A stretch of 64,000 nt of DNA from the NCBI RefSeq assembly GCF_021018895.1, contig NC_079366.1:28358770-28422769 (forward strand). Direction: 5' to 3'. Source of the stretch: Seriola aureovittata. Lineage: Eukaryota > Chordata > Actinopteri > Carangiformes > Carangidae. Shown here piece by piece: positions 38,759 to 49,180 of this stretch; the stretch's first letter is position 1, and the number at the start of each line of letters is the position of its first letter. The notes beneath the pieces are model-generated. The model made no database searches and was not told the origin of the DNA. It was given only the letters and a program-made list of their open reading frames with translations. The translations under genes and the position numbers were made by a program.

Positions 38759-41690
38759 TGTGTGTGAGTCACAGAGACCGGGGAGGTTTGTATCAGGGGA
38801 TTTGAACAAACAACCCCCGCGTTACACTCCATCAGCGCAGCCCCTCAGGCTGAATCGCGCGGTGTGTTTGACTTTCTTTGCCAGGCAGGCGCTTAATAAC
38901 CTCGGCGTTGGACAAATCACCCAATAGATAAGATAAACACGAACCATAACTCATGCTTTATTTAACTCCTGGAAATGTTAATGTGTGCATCCCCAAGTTT
39001 TGGCTGGAGAACAGGAATACTAAAAATGTTTCGGAAATATATCTTAAAAATATCTTACACAAGTTCTGTCTAAGTGAGTACAACATGCAGACCCATATCA
39101 CACTGATATCAGCTGCACTACAGATTAAACTTAAATTTGAGGGGACAGCGTAATCTCTCGTGTGAACAGGTGTTTTGTTTTTCAGAGCGTGGAGAGAAAG
39201 ACAAAACAGGAAGAAAGAGTTGATTTTGCTACACAAAAACATTCAAATTCAAAGTATGAGATAAAGTATAAATAACAGCATTAATAGTGCATTTAAAATG
39301 ACAGCAGCAGAATTTAGACAGACAAAATAAAAATTAATGCTGCATAAATGTGTTTTTAAAAATGTCATTAAAATGTCAACTTGATATGTGAATTACAAAA
39401 TGTGAGGGACGTGGGGAATATGAAGGCAAGAGATGTGTCCTGACCCAGACACCAGAGTGTGTGTGGGTGTGTTTTAAGGAGATAGTTATAGGAACGGCGG
39501 AGATAGTCGCGGAAAAGTGTGAAGAGATCAGGGTGTGAAGCTGAATTTCCCACCATAGAGAGACACTGAGAGTACGATATGTGTATCGGCATACGCAGGT
39601 TTGTCGGTCCGTGTGTGTGTGTTCTAACCAAAACTCAACATCTGTCCAGACGTTAGAGTTTTTAGAGTCCAACATATTTCTGATGGTACATTGATGTTGC
39701 CTGCAGGGGCATTTTTGGGATATTTTAAAGCCCCAAAATGTGCCAATATGATTTGCCATCAGGGGCCCCTTTAATCCTTCGGGGGCCCGAGACACTTCCC
39801 TGGTTTGCCTCGTTTTACTGCTCAGGTTGGAATTAGGTTTAGGTTATGGGTTTGGTATTTAATTTTGATGGTTAAAGTGATAGTTCGGGTTATATGAGAT
39901 ACTTATCCATAGTGAATGTTTTACCTGCAGCAGATTCGTGTTGCCGCCTTTTATCACTCCAACAGCTGATCTGCAGTGCAATACAGTAAGTCTGCTAACG
40001 CGTATACAGAAGTGCAGCAGTTGAGAAAGTGTATTGCCGAAGTAAAGAGCTGTTTGATGGCAGTAAAAAGCGGTGAAAATATTCAAAATATAGCGTGCAC
40101 TTAATCTGACACTGGTTTTTAAGGTGGAGGTGGTTAAACTACATTTTGTCTGCTGCCCCCGTCCACAGCAGTACATCGCTCCACTTCTGTACCGGTGCTC
40201 CCGGGAGCGACTTGAAAACACTGACTGCAGATAAGTACCACACACAACCCGACGTCAAATAACTCAAACTATCATTTTAAGGTTAGGGTGAAGGGCTAGG
40301 GAATACATTAACTCAACGAGTGTCCTCACAAAGATAAAAGTACAAGTGTGTATGTACATTAAAGTGACTAATCTCCTTAATATTCTCTTTACTGCACTCT
40401 GAAAGAAAGGCTGCATATATTTAAGCACTCTGTTTTACTGTACAAACCCCAGTTCATCCATCAGCTCTTAATACTCTCCCTCTCTCTCGCGCAGTGACAT
40501 CAAACAACCTCTAAATCTTCACTGCGGTCATTTTAATACCAATCAAACCTTTTTTTTTTTTTTTTACCTTTGTCCATCCCTCCTTTTTTATCCCTGTATC
40601 AATGAAGCAGGAGGAGGAGGTGTAATGAGATACCTGGATCAATCCTCCTCACCGCCATCACCGCGACAACAACAACCATCACCACCACCCCCCCAGTAAA
40701 ACCCCACGAGAAAGAGCCGCCATCATGATTGGTTCCCTCCCCTCCTCTGGTCATAACTCAAACTAAACTACCTGCACTGAAATCAGTCAACCTGGGCTGA
40801 GGAACAAAAAATGGCGGCGTGTCGGCTTGCGGCGGCTCGTAAACAGAGTTTGAGAGGACGTTTTACTGAGGTCAGGAAGGAATGCATAAATCTCGCCTTG
40901 TTTTTCACACTGTTAAAGGGCCATTAAGTAAGATTTGTACTGCCCCATAGCACAAAATGACTGTAATATATCTAGATGAGGTTTCTGATTTATACTTTAG
41001 TGATTCCTTGGCCGCGTGATGAGAATCTGGCTTTCTGATCCATCAGTTGGACATTCACTTTGTTCCACGGGGGCATTCTGGGGTTCCCCGAGGGAACACT
41101 GCTCAGACCAATTGAGGGCAGAGAGGATATCATTTTATTACTTTATCCATGTAGATTTATCTGGACTTGAACCAACAATTACTATATTTTATTCAAGACT
41201 ATATTATTCTTATTGGCTAAAGTTATACCAAATTCCAAAGCCGCCCAAAGTTTTAAAGGAAATAGATTTGTTTTGGAAAATAACATTATTAGCTCTCTTT
41301 TTTCGTGGATCATATTGGAAAGCCAATACCCATCTAACAATTGTGCTTTCAGTATGTGGCGAGCCAGGATGTGATTAGCCTAGCTTAGCGTAAACACCAG
41401 GCCAAAGTCCACCAAAGACAGTAATATATAAAGTGAAATTACTTATATATAATACTGTCTACTGATTCTATCAAATAAAGGCACAAAATGGCAAAAAAAA
41501 AAAAAAAACTTTGTACAGAGTGAGGCTAACTGCTCCCCCCTGCTTCCAGGCTTTATGCTAAGCTAGCTTGCTTGCCTCCTGGCTCTAGCTCCATAGTAAC
41601 ATGGGAGTGGTATTGATCTTCTGCAATAACTCTCGGAAAGACAGCAAATGAGTGTATTTCCCAAAATGTCCCTCATACCGAATTAAAGCG

Positions 41691-41770
<80 letters not shown>

Positions 41771-44700
41771 CAGGTATTGACACAAGCTTTTTAAGTCATG
41801 ATGAGCTTTCACGTTCGATAAATAACTGCCCCGCCAGTGTTGCTCCTCTGAGGCCAAACACTGCTGTCCTACCACACTGACACCTAACTGCATTTCATAA
41901 GAAGACGCAGCCAGGAGAGCAATAACTGTCGAGTAACAGCGGACCTTGTTGTTTGCACGAGACTACAATGCAAAATGTCTTAACACTTTAAACTTAGCGC
42001 CACCATCAGAGCAAAATTGCATCATATTTGCAAAACTAACAACATCCCCATCAGCCTCAGCTCTACTTTGTATTTTGTGCTAATTAGCGAACCTCGCTAA
42101 ATTAGGATCGTAAACATAGTAAAGCTGCTAAACATCATCGCAAACATCATGTTAGCATTGAAATTGACAGCATATTAGCATGTCGAAAATTAGCATTTCC
42201 GTCGCAGAGCTGCTAGCGTGGCTGTAAACTCTAGTTCCTCTGTTGAGTTTCCTCTTGTGATCGTATTTAACCACTAAAACTTTTCTTTCTCAACGCTGTC
42301 AGTTGTTACCAAGCTGGTTAGAAATGACGTGTGAGTGTGTGTGTGTAAGATGAGGTTCATTCTGTTCTACAATCGGCCTCTCCACTTCCTGTTCAAAGAC
42401 CGGCTTCCGTTTCAGTATTGTTAACACAGTCTCCACACGGCGGTTGCTTCCCCTCAGCCCAGACAACCTGCCTGCACAGCTTCCTGTGTCTGTGTGTGTG
42501 TGTGTTTTCTTGTATTGCTGCGTCTTTGTGTGTCCGAGTGCCTTTGTATATATGTGTGTAAGTGGGACTGTTTTCATGTGGGTGTGATGTGGTTAATTTT
42601 CCTACGCATTAATAGGCCAGGGTGAAGCCAAACAGTCTTGTGTGTCGCTTTTGCAACGAGAAAGAGGAAGACACTGACAGCATCTTCCTCTTTCACTCAG
42701 AAAATATGCCCTATTATTAAAATCAACAGTCCTCTGAAAAGTCTAACACAGAAAACAAGAAGCTACGAAAACTCCCTCTCAAGATCACTGCTTGTCTGTT
42801 TCACTTATTTCACAAAAGGAATCAAACTGTTTCATGAACCATAACGTGGAATCAAGTTAAATAAAGTCCATTACATGGTCATTTTGCAATTGGTGTACAC
42901 TTCAGTTTATCAGGAACACCCAGCTATAACTAATGCAGTCAGCTCTAATAAATCCTCCCTCCATGAAGGTGATGATGTTCAGTTTGTTGAAGCTGTTAAA
43001 GAGGAGTTCGTTCTACTCTATGATTATAATTACCTGCAATTCATGCTGTTACTTCACTGCTTTGCATTATAAAGAGAGTTGTCTGTTATTTAGCCTACCC
43101 TCATTGATTTGAATGGGGTGGACAAAATAATAGGAACACCTGTCAACCTCCACAGACATCATCCTTCTAATTGATCATTATTTCCTTCATGAAAGCAGGG
43201 TTTATTGCAGGAGTGTTGTTTTAGCTTGGTGTTCATAATAAACTGTTAAAAAAATTATATATACATATATATATATATATCCTGTGAGCCACACCACCAA
43301 CTCTGGGTCTTTAAACATGTTCCTGAAGATTTACTCAACACTGATTATTACCAGCCTGGTTGGACAAATCAAGCCTCAGCAGATCAAGGATGCTGAAGTC
43401 CGAGATAAACAAATGTTCCTGGTACTGTGTCATGTACAGTATGTCCAACGTGAGGACACACATGCGTACACCTTTCGATTTGGACTGTAATGGAAGTCAA
43501 AGAGAAGATGGGGAGAAAAGAAAAGGACCACTGCCAGAAATCTTATTCTGACTCAAATGCAATTCAATAGCAATCTGCTATAAGCATAAAAGTAATTATT
43601 TGACATTGTAGGGAATACATGAATGAGTAGATACATAGATAAGATTGAAACCAGCATGTTTATTTTTATTTTTGTATTAATTTTTATCCAATCACTGTAT
43701 ATGCTGTTTTTACTGGTACCACTGTTGTTTTTGATCAAATGTACTTGTCATTGTTGTCGTCATTAGTAGTTTTACTGTTTGTTTTCGTCGTTATTTTTCT
43801 TGTTCCCTTTTGTCTTGAATTCTAATTCACAGTATTGTTTTTGCATTACGATGTAATATCTATATTTATATTTACTGTTAACATGTAGTAGCCGTTAGCT
43901 TAGCTCAGCACAAAGACTGGAAACTAGCTCACCTGTCTCGAATCAAAGTTAATATAAAGTGTCTTATCCAAGAAGATAATGCACCCAGCCAAGAAATAGT
44001 GCGGCACATAACCTGCTAGTAATACTGTAATTTATCAATTTAGTTCTTTGGTTTTTTAACAGATTAAACAACTAAGGGTTAAAATGTTAATTTATACGTT
44101 TTAGAGGAGCTGACAGGAGGATGTTGTTACGGTTTGACACAGCCAAGTTAGCTGTTCCTCCCCTGATTCAGGTCTTTATGCTAAGCTAACCAGCTACTGT
44201 GGAGTGTGCAATCATCTCATCTATTGCAGAAAACCATGTGATAGTGAACCCTGATCTGATCACCTCTGGAGTCTTTAAACCAAACTAAACCTTAAACACT
44301 TCAAATAATTACATTTTTAAGTTTGACAAATTCATCCAATTCCCTGATATCAAAGCCACAGACGTTGATGTTGATGCCAGTAAGAAAACAGGTGTTTACT
44401 TCTGTCTGATAAGAAGGTTCCAACAGGTTTAAAGCCTATTTAACCAGGTTTTTACAGCTGTTATTTAGTGTCATTTGCAATTCAATCAATAAACCCAACA
44501 AGCATTCGGTCAGTCAGGAAGTTAACTTGGGCCACATCAGTCCGAACGATCAGTCTTGAGGCTTCAAAGCAGGAAGGAAGTGAATGTTTTCATTTCATCA
44601 TTAGGACAACACATCTTGTCTAGGTCTAATGAGGAGTCAGATATCTGATGCTTTTCTTTAAATAAATGTATAAAGATACTGAGTTGAGTTCATGAGTTGA

Positions 44701-45394
44701 AACCTAAAGCTCTTACAGCTCTGTGGATCCATAATATGAACATGATTCTAGGCGCTTTGATTAAGACATATGAAGATGTATAACTTTATAAGTCAGGAGG
44801 CTGGGATGGAATTAATAAAATTCGTCCTATCACCTTAGTTCAACTTTTCTCAGGACTTTCCTCTTATGATAATTTATTGTCTACAAAAAAAACCTCCTGA
44901 TAGAGCCTCTACTGGTGTCCTACTGGTTCTATTGTGTTCTACTGTTTTCATGGTGTGACTGGTTTTAGACAGAAGCAGCAGCAGAGAGTCTTAAGTGTAA
45001 GACTTCTCGGACCAGCACGGGGACTCACATGCGCCTTGGTTCTGGAGATCCACGTCTCCAAAAGGAGCGCCAGACGCGTCTTGTGGAACCTCCCGGTGGT
45101 CTTCACGGCGATGAAGATGTCCTCCTGCTTCAGCCGCGGCTGGGTGCCATGTGCACGCTCAGTGGCCGTCTTTCCATCGTTCCCGCTGCTGTTGCTTTTA
45201 CTTGCCGGCTCCTGCGCGTCGTTGCCCACGGGGCCAGCCTTCGGGAAGGAGCGGTTGAGCGGATAGACAGTCGGAGAGTGGTCCACTCTGACTTTGGGAG
45301 GGTTGCTGGTACGTAACTGAAAATCCACGTAGAGAATGATGAAGAAGGTGAAAATCAAGACAGGAAGCCTCCGCCGTATCCATCTCTTATGCAT
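23977..45394 (-). CDS. mfng: Fringe glycosyltransferase, manic fringe-like (8 coding exons, complete)
   Basis: Fringe enzymes are Golgi type II membrane proteins that add GlcNAc in beta-1,3 linkage to O-fucose on Notch EGF repeats, tuning ligand choice. Eight exons join in phase: 45394-45029, 38047-38002, 37540-37438, 36133-35980, 29193-29108, 28088-27923, 27832-27747 and 24028-23977, totalling 1059 nt or 352 residues plus TGA. All introns are GT-AG. Residues about 10-24 form a hydrophobic signal anchor after a basic [13 protein letters not shown] (91-100) opens the catalytic domain, DDD (178-180) is the metal-binding motif, [11 protein letters not shown] lies at 228-238 and RLPDDCT at 264-270. 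N221-A-T223 is a glycosylation sequon where mammalian MFNG has NRT. WASGSRF and [15 protein letters not shown] favour manic fringe, whereas the tail RFKTVHC is more like radical fringe. Length fits the family (about 320-380). Family assignment is near certain; the paralogue is likely but unproven. Confidence 0.9.
24190..24525 (+). repeat. Dispersed repeat beginning catagactgtaaataaagatgg, copy 1
   Basis: Shares with 27018-27385 the blocks catagactgtaaataaagatgg, ttgaagctcagagtgagc, cagctaatcc, gaggaactgcag and gcttcatttttgagcc. I know this as a frequent fish repeat; class not certain. Confidence 0.7.
27018..27385 (+). repeat. Dispersed repeat, copy 2
   Basis: Same ordered blocks as 24190-24525, plus ggtgatgtcaccc-like and gtcactcaaagaggccacac words missing or decayed in copy 1. 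A third partial copy (27480-27545: ctcaagtggtcattctatg, aactgcagtttttgg) follows in the same orientation. Confidence 0.7.
27747..27832 (-). CDS. mfng: mfng exon 7 (86 nt)
   Basis: Codes [19 protein letters not shown], then SFSKEDDPS and two bases of Arg336. [11 protein letters not shown] is shared with vertebrate fringes. The acceptor is ctcccctgcag and the donor CCAG|gtcagt. Reading through the donor yields unrelated sequence, so a further exon is needed. Confidence 0.92.
27833..27922 (-). other. mfng intron 6, 90-nt minimal intron
   Basis: A very short GT-AG intron with a CA run after the donor and a CT-rich 3' end (ttttctcccctgcag). Confidence 0.85.
27923..28088 (-). CDS. mfng: mfng exon 6 with the RLPDDCT block (166 nt)
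   Basis: Codes residues 253-307, beginning [20 protein letters not shown], then FIVEKRLG and [15 protein letters not shown] contains the Asp proposed as catalytic base in fringes. The acceptor is tatttcag and the donor CAG|gtagta. The following intron is only 90 nt. Confidence 0.92.
28089..29107 (-). other. mfng intron 5
   Basis: About 1 kb, AT-rich, with a short CA run near 29078-29095. Nothing else recognised. Confidence 0.7.
29108..29193 (-). CDS. mfng: mfng exon 5, donor-substrate pocket block (86 nt)
   Basis: Codes [20 protein letters not shown] then AEKMAPWA plus two bases of Ser252. The acceptor is unusual: about 28 TG units on the sense strand lie directly before a very short tract ending gtccctcag. 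The donor is CCAG|gtattt. Confidence 0.9.
29204..29259 (+). repeat. (CA)n microsatellite abutting the mfng exon 5 acceptor
   Basis: About 28 CA units, equal to UG repeats in the mfng pre-mRNA, only about 11 bases from the acceptor at 29194. Confidence 0.97.
30756..30962 (+). repeat. Two (CA)n microsatellites
   Basis: Arrays at about 30756-30804 (one AAAC interruption) and 30934-30962. They yield His-Thr or Val-Cys frames that are not genes. Confidence 0.95.
31320..32180. repeat. Pyrimidine-rich tract followed by purine-rich tract
   Basis: 31320-31780 is dominated by C and T on the + strand (cttcctttcc-type words). 31800-32180 switches to A and G (gaggagaca, ggaaagaggg). Both halves are low complexity and could pair or form triplex structures. 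Confidence 0.75.
32253..32430 (+). repeat. (CA)n and (GT)n arrays facing each other
   Basis: CA at 32253-32291 and GT at 32390-32430, complementary and about 100 bp apart. Confidence 0.95.
33367..33808. mobile_element. Probable non-autonomous element with short TIRs
   Basis: The left end atacgacccatag (33367-33379) is matched inversely by ctatgggtcataat (33795-33808). The interior has ggttaggtttagacac, ctacctggtttggtttagg and acaggaatcgaacgccg, blocks I know from common fish repeats. Confidence 0.5.
35300..35720. repeat. Tandem duplication of about 190 bp
   Basis: The segment ending acctctgcggataattcagc then aaaaccctcctgaa (to about 35508) recurs ending at about 35700. It is preceded in both units by gtcctgtgt, accg/cag and gtgaaa words. 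Diverged copies; the following gagacccctagtggctgag is a common fish repeat end. Confidence 0.6.
35980..36133 (-). CDS. mfng: mfng exon 4 with the DDD metal-binding motif (154 nt)
   Basis: Codes residues 173-223: [16 protein letters not shown], then [20 protein letters not shown] and EGNAT. DDD is the Mn-binding DxD-type motif of these transferases. The acceptor is gctcttcag. The donor ACG|gtaccg is weak but is the only one that keeps phase and places [11 protein letters not shown] next. Confidence 0.88.
36134..37437 (-). other. mfng intron 3
   Basis: 1.3 kb. 36780-37210 has balanced composition. 37300-37400 (near gcagcgatcattaaagtctg) looks unique and may be conserved. No exon was recognised. 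Confidence 0.5.
37438..37540 (-). CDS. mfng: mfng exon 3 (103 nt)
   Basis: Codes [15 protein letters not shown] and [18 protein letters not shown] (139-171), with split codons at both ends. ALSCKM followed by EYD is diagnostic for fringe. The acceptor is a CT-rich tract ending gtccag, and the donor is AAGAG|gtgagg. Confidence 0.9.
37541..38001 (-). other. mfng intron 2
   Basis: 461 nt with a GA run at the exon 3 side; nothing else recognised. Confidence 0.7.
38002..38047 (-). CDS. mfng: mfng exon 2 (46 nt)
   Basis: Codes [15 protein letters not shown] plus the first base of Gly138. It follows KAH of exon 1 as the family's conserved TFIFTD block. The acceptor is a T-rich tract ending gtctag, and the donor is GAAG|gtaagc. 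Too short to appear as an open frame; found from the splice sites and the protein family. Confidence 0.9.
38381..38430 (+). repeat. (GATA)n microsatellite
   Basis: About 12 GATA units in mfng intron 1. Confidence 0.96.
38714..38755 (+). repeat. (GT)n microsatellite
   Basis: About 21 GT units. Confidence 0.96.
39690..39812 (+). repeat. Dispersed GGGGCCCC repeat, copy 2
   Basis: Has caggggcatttttggg, gccatcaggggcccc and cttccctggtttgcctcg, parallel to 7470-7570. Confidence 0.5.
39872..40280. mobile_element. MITE with TTAA ends
   Basis: The left end TTAAAGTGATAGTTCGGGTT and the reverse complement of the right end TTAAAATGATAGTTTGAGTT match at most positions. The element is 409 bp with no transposase frame. 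TTAA at both ends suggests a piggyBac-type target site, or that TTAA is part of the TIR. Such elements are abundant in teleosts. Confidence 0.75.
41370..41680. repeat. Dispersed GCTAAGCTAGC repeat, copy 2
   Basis: Contains gcctagcttagcgtaaacacc, ctttatgctaagctagcttg, acatgggagtggtattgatc and gtgtatttcccaaaatgtcc, in the order seen at 17455-18035. Confidence 0.65.
41691..41771 (+). repeat. (GATA)n microsatellite, long
   Basis: About 20 uninterrupted GATA units in mfng intron 1, directly after the repeat copy ending near 41680. Confidence 0.97.
42885..43240 (+). repeat. Dispersed repeat with aggaacacc words
   Basis: Begins near ttggtgtacacttcagtttatc and contains aggaacacccagctataac, gaaggtgatgatgttcag and aataataggaacacctgtc. 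Recognised as a frequent fish repeat; probably a DNA transposon derivative. Confidence 0.55.
43885..44215. repeat. Dispersed GCTAAGCTAAC repeat, copy 3
   Basis: Has gttagcttagctcagcac, aaagactggaaactagctc and tctttatgctaagctaacc, with the order seen in the copies at 17455 and 41370. Confidence 0.6.
45029..45394 (-). CDS. mfng: mfng exon 1: start codon, signal anchor, stem, start of catalytic domain
   Basis: Codes residues 1-122. The start is the first ATG of the frame, followed by [20 protein letters not shown], a basic cluster then a membrane segment typical of a Golgi signal anchor. A Ser/Asn/Gly-rich stem (about 30-88) leads into [18 protein letters not shown] and [13 protein letters not shown]. 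The donor is GCGCAT|gtgagt and the exon ends in phase 0. Reading past the donor gives a stop at 44948, so the longer open frame is not the protein. Confidence 0.9.
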
Positions 45395-48300
45395 TGTAGA
45401 ACAACAAAAAAAAAAAGTTGTTTAGATCCCACAAAGTATTAAAACCATGTTCTCTTCCTTTACGCAGTTTTGGTTTTGGCAGCTTGTTTTGGTTTAATTT
45501 CGTTTCCCCATCACCTTCTCTTCCTTCTTTAGCGTTATCGTCACTGTTCCTCATTAATTAACTCTTAATTTGCATGATTGCAGGCCGTTTATCAGACTTT
45601 TATTAATCTTGAAGCGGATTACTTTTTTAAAAATCCACCTGTTGTGAATTCAGCGTCATGACACGATTGATTTCTGCTCATCTTCTGTGTAAAAAGCCGC
45701 TGTCACTAGGACGTATGTGACACGGTCACAGATGCAGCTCTGCCCTCCCTGTCTGTCTGTCATTATAGTGTCAAGCTGAGGGGAATCAAAATGAAGGGAC
45801 TTCCGGACATAGATTTCAAAATAAAACAACCGGTGGCATTGTACTTCCGGTTACAATCTGCTTTTATTTGACAATAGGTTAAAACATGCATCACATAACA
45901 TGGGGGAAAATACTCAGGATTTTAGCTGTATATAATGATTTTCCAGTTATTAGGCTATATAATAAGCTAAATAGGCTGTATGATTTAAATATAACTTCAA
46001 ATATAAAGAGTAATTGATTGCAATATGATTGAATAATACATATTTTTGCACTATGGATAAAGATATATAGCTCTATGTTTAATTGTACAATCTATAATAA
46101 GGAAGAATCCTGCCCTCGTGTGTTTCTGTTTTATATTTGAACAGAGCTGAACACAGACTACAGCGTTTTGTTGCAGCCCGTGTCATTTATATGCCTTAAA
46201 CAGACACTAACAATTGAAAAACACTCAATTTATGGAACACTTGCTTGCTTTTGACCATATCACATGGTCTTCTTCGGCAGATGGAGCTTGTTTGATAGCG
46301 ATGGGGCTGCAGATATTCAAACCTTTCTTTATTCTGAGCACTTTTTCACCAAGCATGGATGAGAGGTAACCAAGAATAATGTAAAGATTGAATATATTCA
46401 CTTAAATCACAAAAGAAGACCATGCGGTATGGTTAAAAGCTTCAGAAGTGGGCCTTGAGTTGAGATTATATTGTCAGCATCTGTTTTGAAGGTCAAAAAT
46501 GAATTATGAAGCTCAACAGTTGGAACAAAGATTGTCTTTATTTGTAAAAGTATTTTGCACAGGTATAAATATTGTATTAGTAGATGTTCATGATCACCGG
46601 AGGATGAGTCCTAATGACTTTGGTGATGACCTAACTTTACAACTACCACTACCAGCAGGTCCGAATCTTCATATCCACCTAACACCAATTCAAAATGTCG
46701 TAGCAGAAATCCCTAATTGCAACATCTCATTAAAGGTTGCATGCATCCATGATCTGTGAGCAGTTTGACCAAAGAGCGATCTTCCCTGCTCTCACTGTTA
46801 CAGTCTTATCGTTTTAAGAGTCCTGGGGGAATAAAACTATGAAACAAAAACAAAGTTGTTAAGAAGAAAGTGAAGAAGTAAGAAAAATGAACAATATTTG
46901 GAAGAGAAATCATCTTTTCTTCTCGTTTATCCATTTTCTTAAGACCTCTTGAGGGGTCCTGACCCCCAGGTTGGGAACCATTGATATACAGTGGGGTCCA
47001 GAAGTCTGGGACCACTTTCCCGTTCACTTGAGACGGACAGACACACATATAAACACCTGCCAAAGTACTGAAAACCGCCTCCAGTTTTTAGTACCACATT
47101 TTGCCACGATGAGACACACACACAATGTGAAAACAATACCAGCCGCGCTGTCATAGCCAGTAATAAGAATCAATCACAAACCATACATCAAGCAACATAT
47201 CACAGCCCACTGAACATGGTGCCATCTGTTCACTCGTCCAGAAACAGCAAACCACAGCAAAACACTCGCCTTCTTCCTTCCTCTTCAGCACTCAGAGTTA
47301 CCGTTACACCGCTTTCTCTGCAGCTCGGCCATAAAACTGCCATACGTGAGCTTTTAAAATGATGACTTTGCAAATACGGCGTTTCATCCCCCCAAAAAAC
47401 AAACCAAAAAAAAAACAGGTACAGGCTTCTTTATTTTGACCATCATTAAAGAACTATTTCCTGCTATGCAACAAAAAACTCTCCTGAAATTAGTCAGTTA
47501 ATATTTTAAGCTGATAATATCCTCAAAAACAGAAAGCAAAAGACAGGATGATTGCTCATAACTTTACTGACAGGTTTCCTACCAACAAAGCTTCATGCCA
47601 ATAAAAACAGCAGGCCCCATCGATCTCATTTTGAAAAGGAACTGCACATGCAAGCGTCACATAAGCTGTGACGCTGATGCAAAGTGGAGAGTCCTGCATT
47701 TAAAATAAGCGACAATATTTACAATCATAAATCACCTTTGTGTGCCTTTTCCTCAGTCCCCAGGAGAAGAATTGATCTGAGCACGGATGTATGAATGATG
47801 AACGAAAATATGGAGGGATTAAAAAGAAAGCGATTAAATTAAATGTCAAAGCACGATTAATGATACAAAATGGTGCCAGTTAAACAGATAAAGAATCAGA
47901 CAGATATCAGATGGATTAACACTGATGATGAGCAAGTCGCCGAGTCTCCTAGAAATTGCATTTATACACAACTACATTGTGACTGCGACCAAATCACGTT
48001 TTCTATCAACATAATGAGGATATGTTATTAATTTAAGTGTTTATTAAACTTTTCAATGGTTGTATTTTAGACACTCACAGTTCTTGGTTAAAGTTAGAGA
48101 TAGATCATGATCTGGTTCACAGTGCCAGTTAATGTACATCTAACCAAAACCATGATCTTTCACAAGCCTTAACCAAAGTGCATTTGTCGCCTACACCTGA
48201 CCAGTGACAGGACTTTAGATGCCGACCCTGGTTTCTGGTGTGAGAGTTTTACTTCCACTGTCCAGCCCAGTTACCTTATGGTGACTCTGCTGCTGTTAAT

Positions 48301-48751
48301 CACTGTAGCAGTGATCAACATTCAGGATGGTGCGACTGTTACATTTATCGATCTATGTATAATTTGTTATATACTGGCCTGAGGTTGATGCGTGAAGTAC
48401 AGCCTCACAGAGCCGCTATTGTGTGGCTGTGTTGATTTGTGCAGATGGAGAAACCAAAACACAGTAAGATTTTCAAGTTGAAGAATTAAGTGATTAAAGA
48501 AAGATCAATATAGCTAAAGCTTTTCGTTCAGATTCATGCCACTAATGACAGATCTGCAGATGCTCCAAGCCTTGAACATTTGCTCATCTGTCCTTTTAAT
48601 CTAATCCAATTACCTTTGTTGATGTTTTGGAAGTCTGAAATAAAAGTTATTTGTGATTAAATATAATTTTCAATCAACCTTTTATGCAAAGTAGAACCAA
48701 AGAAGAAGCAAACAATAACTTGTGCATTAGACGCACTCTGAGGGAGGAACC
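45395..48751. other. Upstream of mfng: 5' UTR/promoter not resolved, then intergenic
   Basis: Sequence immediately 5' of the mfng ATG (45395-46000) is AT-rich with no obvious CpG island, so the transcription start cannot be placed and an upstream noncoding exon is possible. 46590-46690 has a block (tgactttggtgatgacctaac) like the inside of the element at 21857-22467. No other gene was seen. Confidence 0.45.
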
Positions 48752-49180
48752 ATGAAATGTATGTGTTACCCAGCTGGCTGTAAAAGGCTGCAGGTCTATA
48801 GTAGTTCAGTACTGTATCCACTGTCTACTGTTCCCTGTGCTGCTGTCTCAGGAGACCGTCGCCAAAGAGAGAAAGAGCTTGATACAATTAATTCACCTCA
48901 GACCCTCATCGCCACCTTTGTTTATTTGTCCTTTCTCAGCGTTCTCGCCTTACATCCATCCCTCCATCCCTCCCCTCCTTTCTCTATAGCGCTCTCTCTC
49001 TCTCTCTCCCTCCCTCTTCCACTGACCAGCTGCTTTCCTCTCCTCCACCCTCCACCACTACCCAGCCCAGTGAGTACCAGCCCACCACAACCCGCCCCTC
49101 ACGGTCCCGCAGGTAAACCAGAGACGCCCCGGGGCACACCCCGGCTAGGAAAGGCCCAGGATCGCCTTACGGCCTAGCTG
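48752..49180 (+). other. 141-codon open frame, Ser/Leu/Pro-rich; coding status doubtful
   Basis: The frame starts MKCMCYPAGCKRLQVYSSSV and passes a CT-rich stretch read as LSLSLSLPLPL, so part of it is low complexity. The 3' part (SPQPAPHGPAG then gtaaac) looks exon-like because cag precedes a gtaaac donor. I do not recognise it. It may be an exon of an unidentified gene or a chance frame. Confidence 0.2.

Larger units (their letters stand above)
38048..45028 (-). other. mfng intron 1, repeat-rich (7 kb)
   Basis: Holds GATA arrays at 38381-38430 and 41691-41771, GT at 38714-38755, a TTAA-flanked MITE at 39872-40280, repeat copies at 41370-41680, 42885-43240 and 43885-44215, and a poly-T run at 40550-40565. 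The 41016-41378 open frame lies in repeat-like DNA. Confidence 0.7.

Noticed and set aside
41016..41378. 120-codon plus frame that could be a transposon fragment
   Set aside because: No reverse transcriptase or transposase motif is visible and it lies in repeat-like DNA; kept only as part of intron 1.
44948..45028. Continuation of fringe exon 1 past KAH
   Set aside because: A strong donor (gtgagt) occurs at 45028 and the family sequence TFIFTD continues in the exon at 38047.
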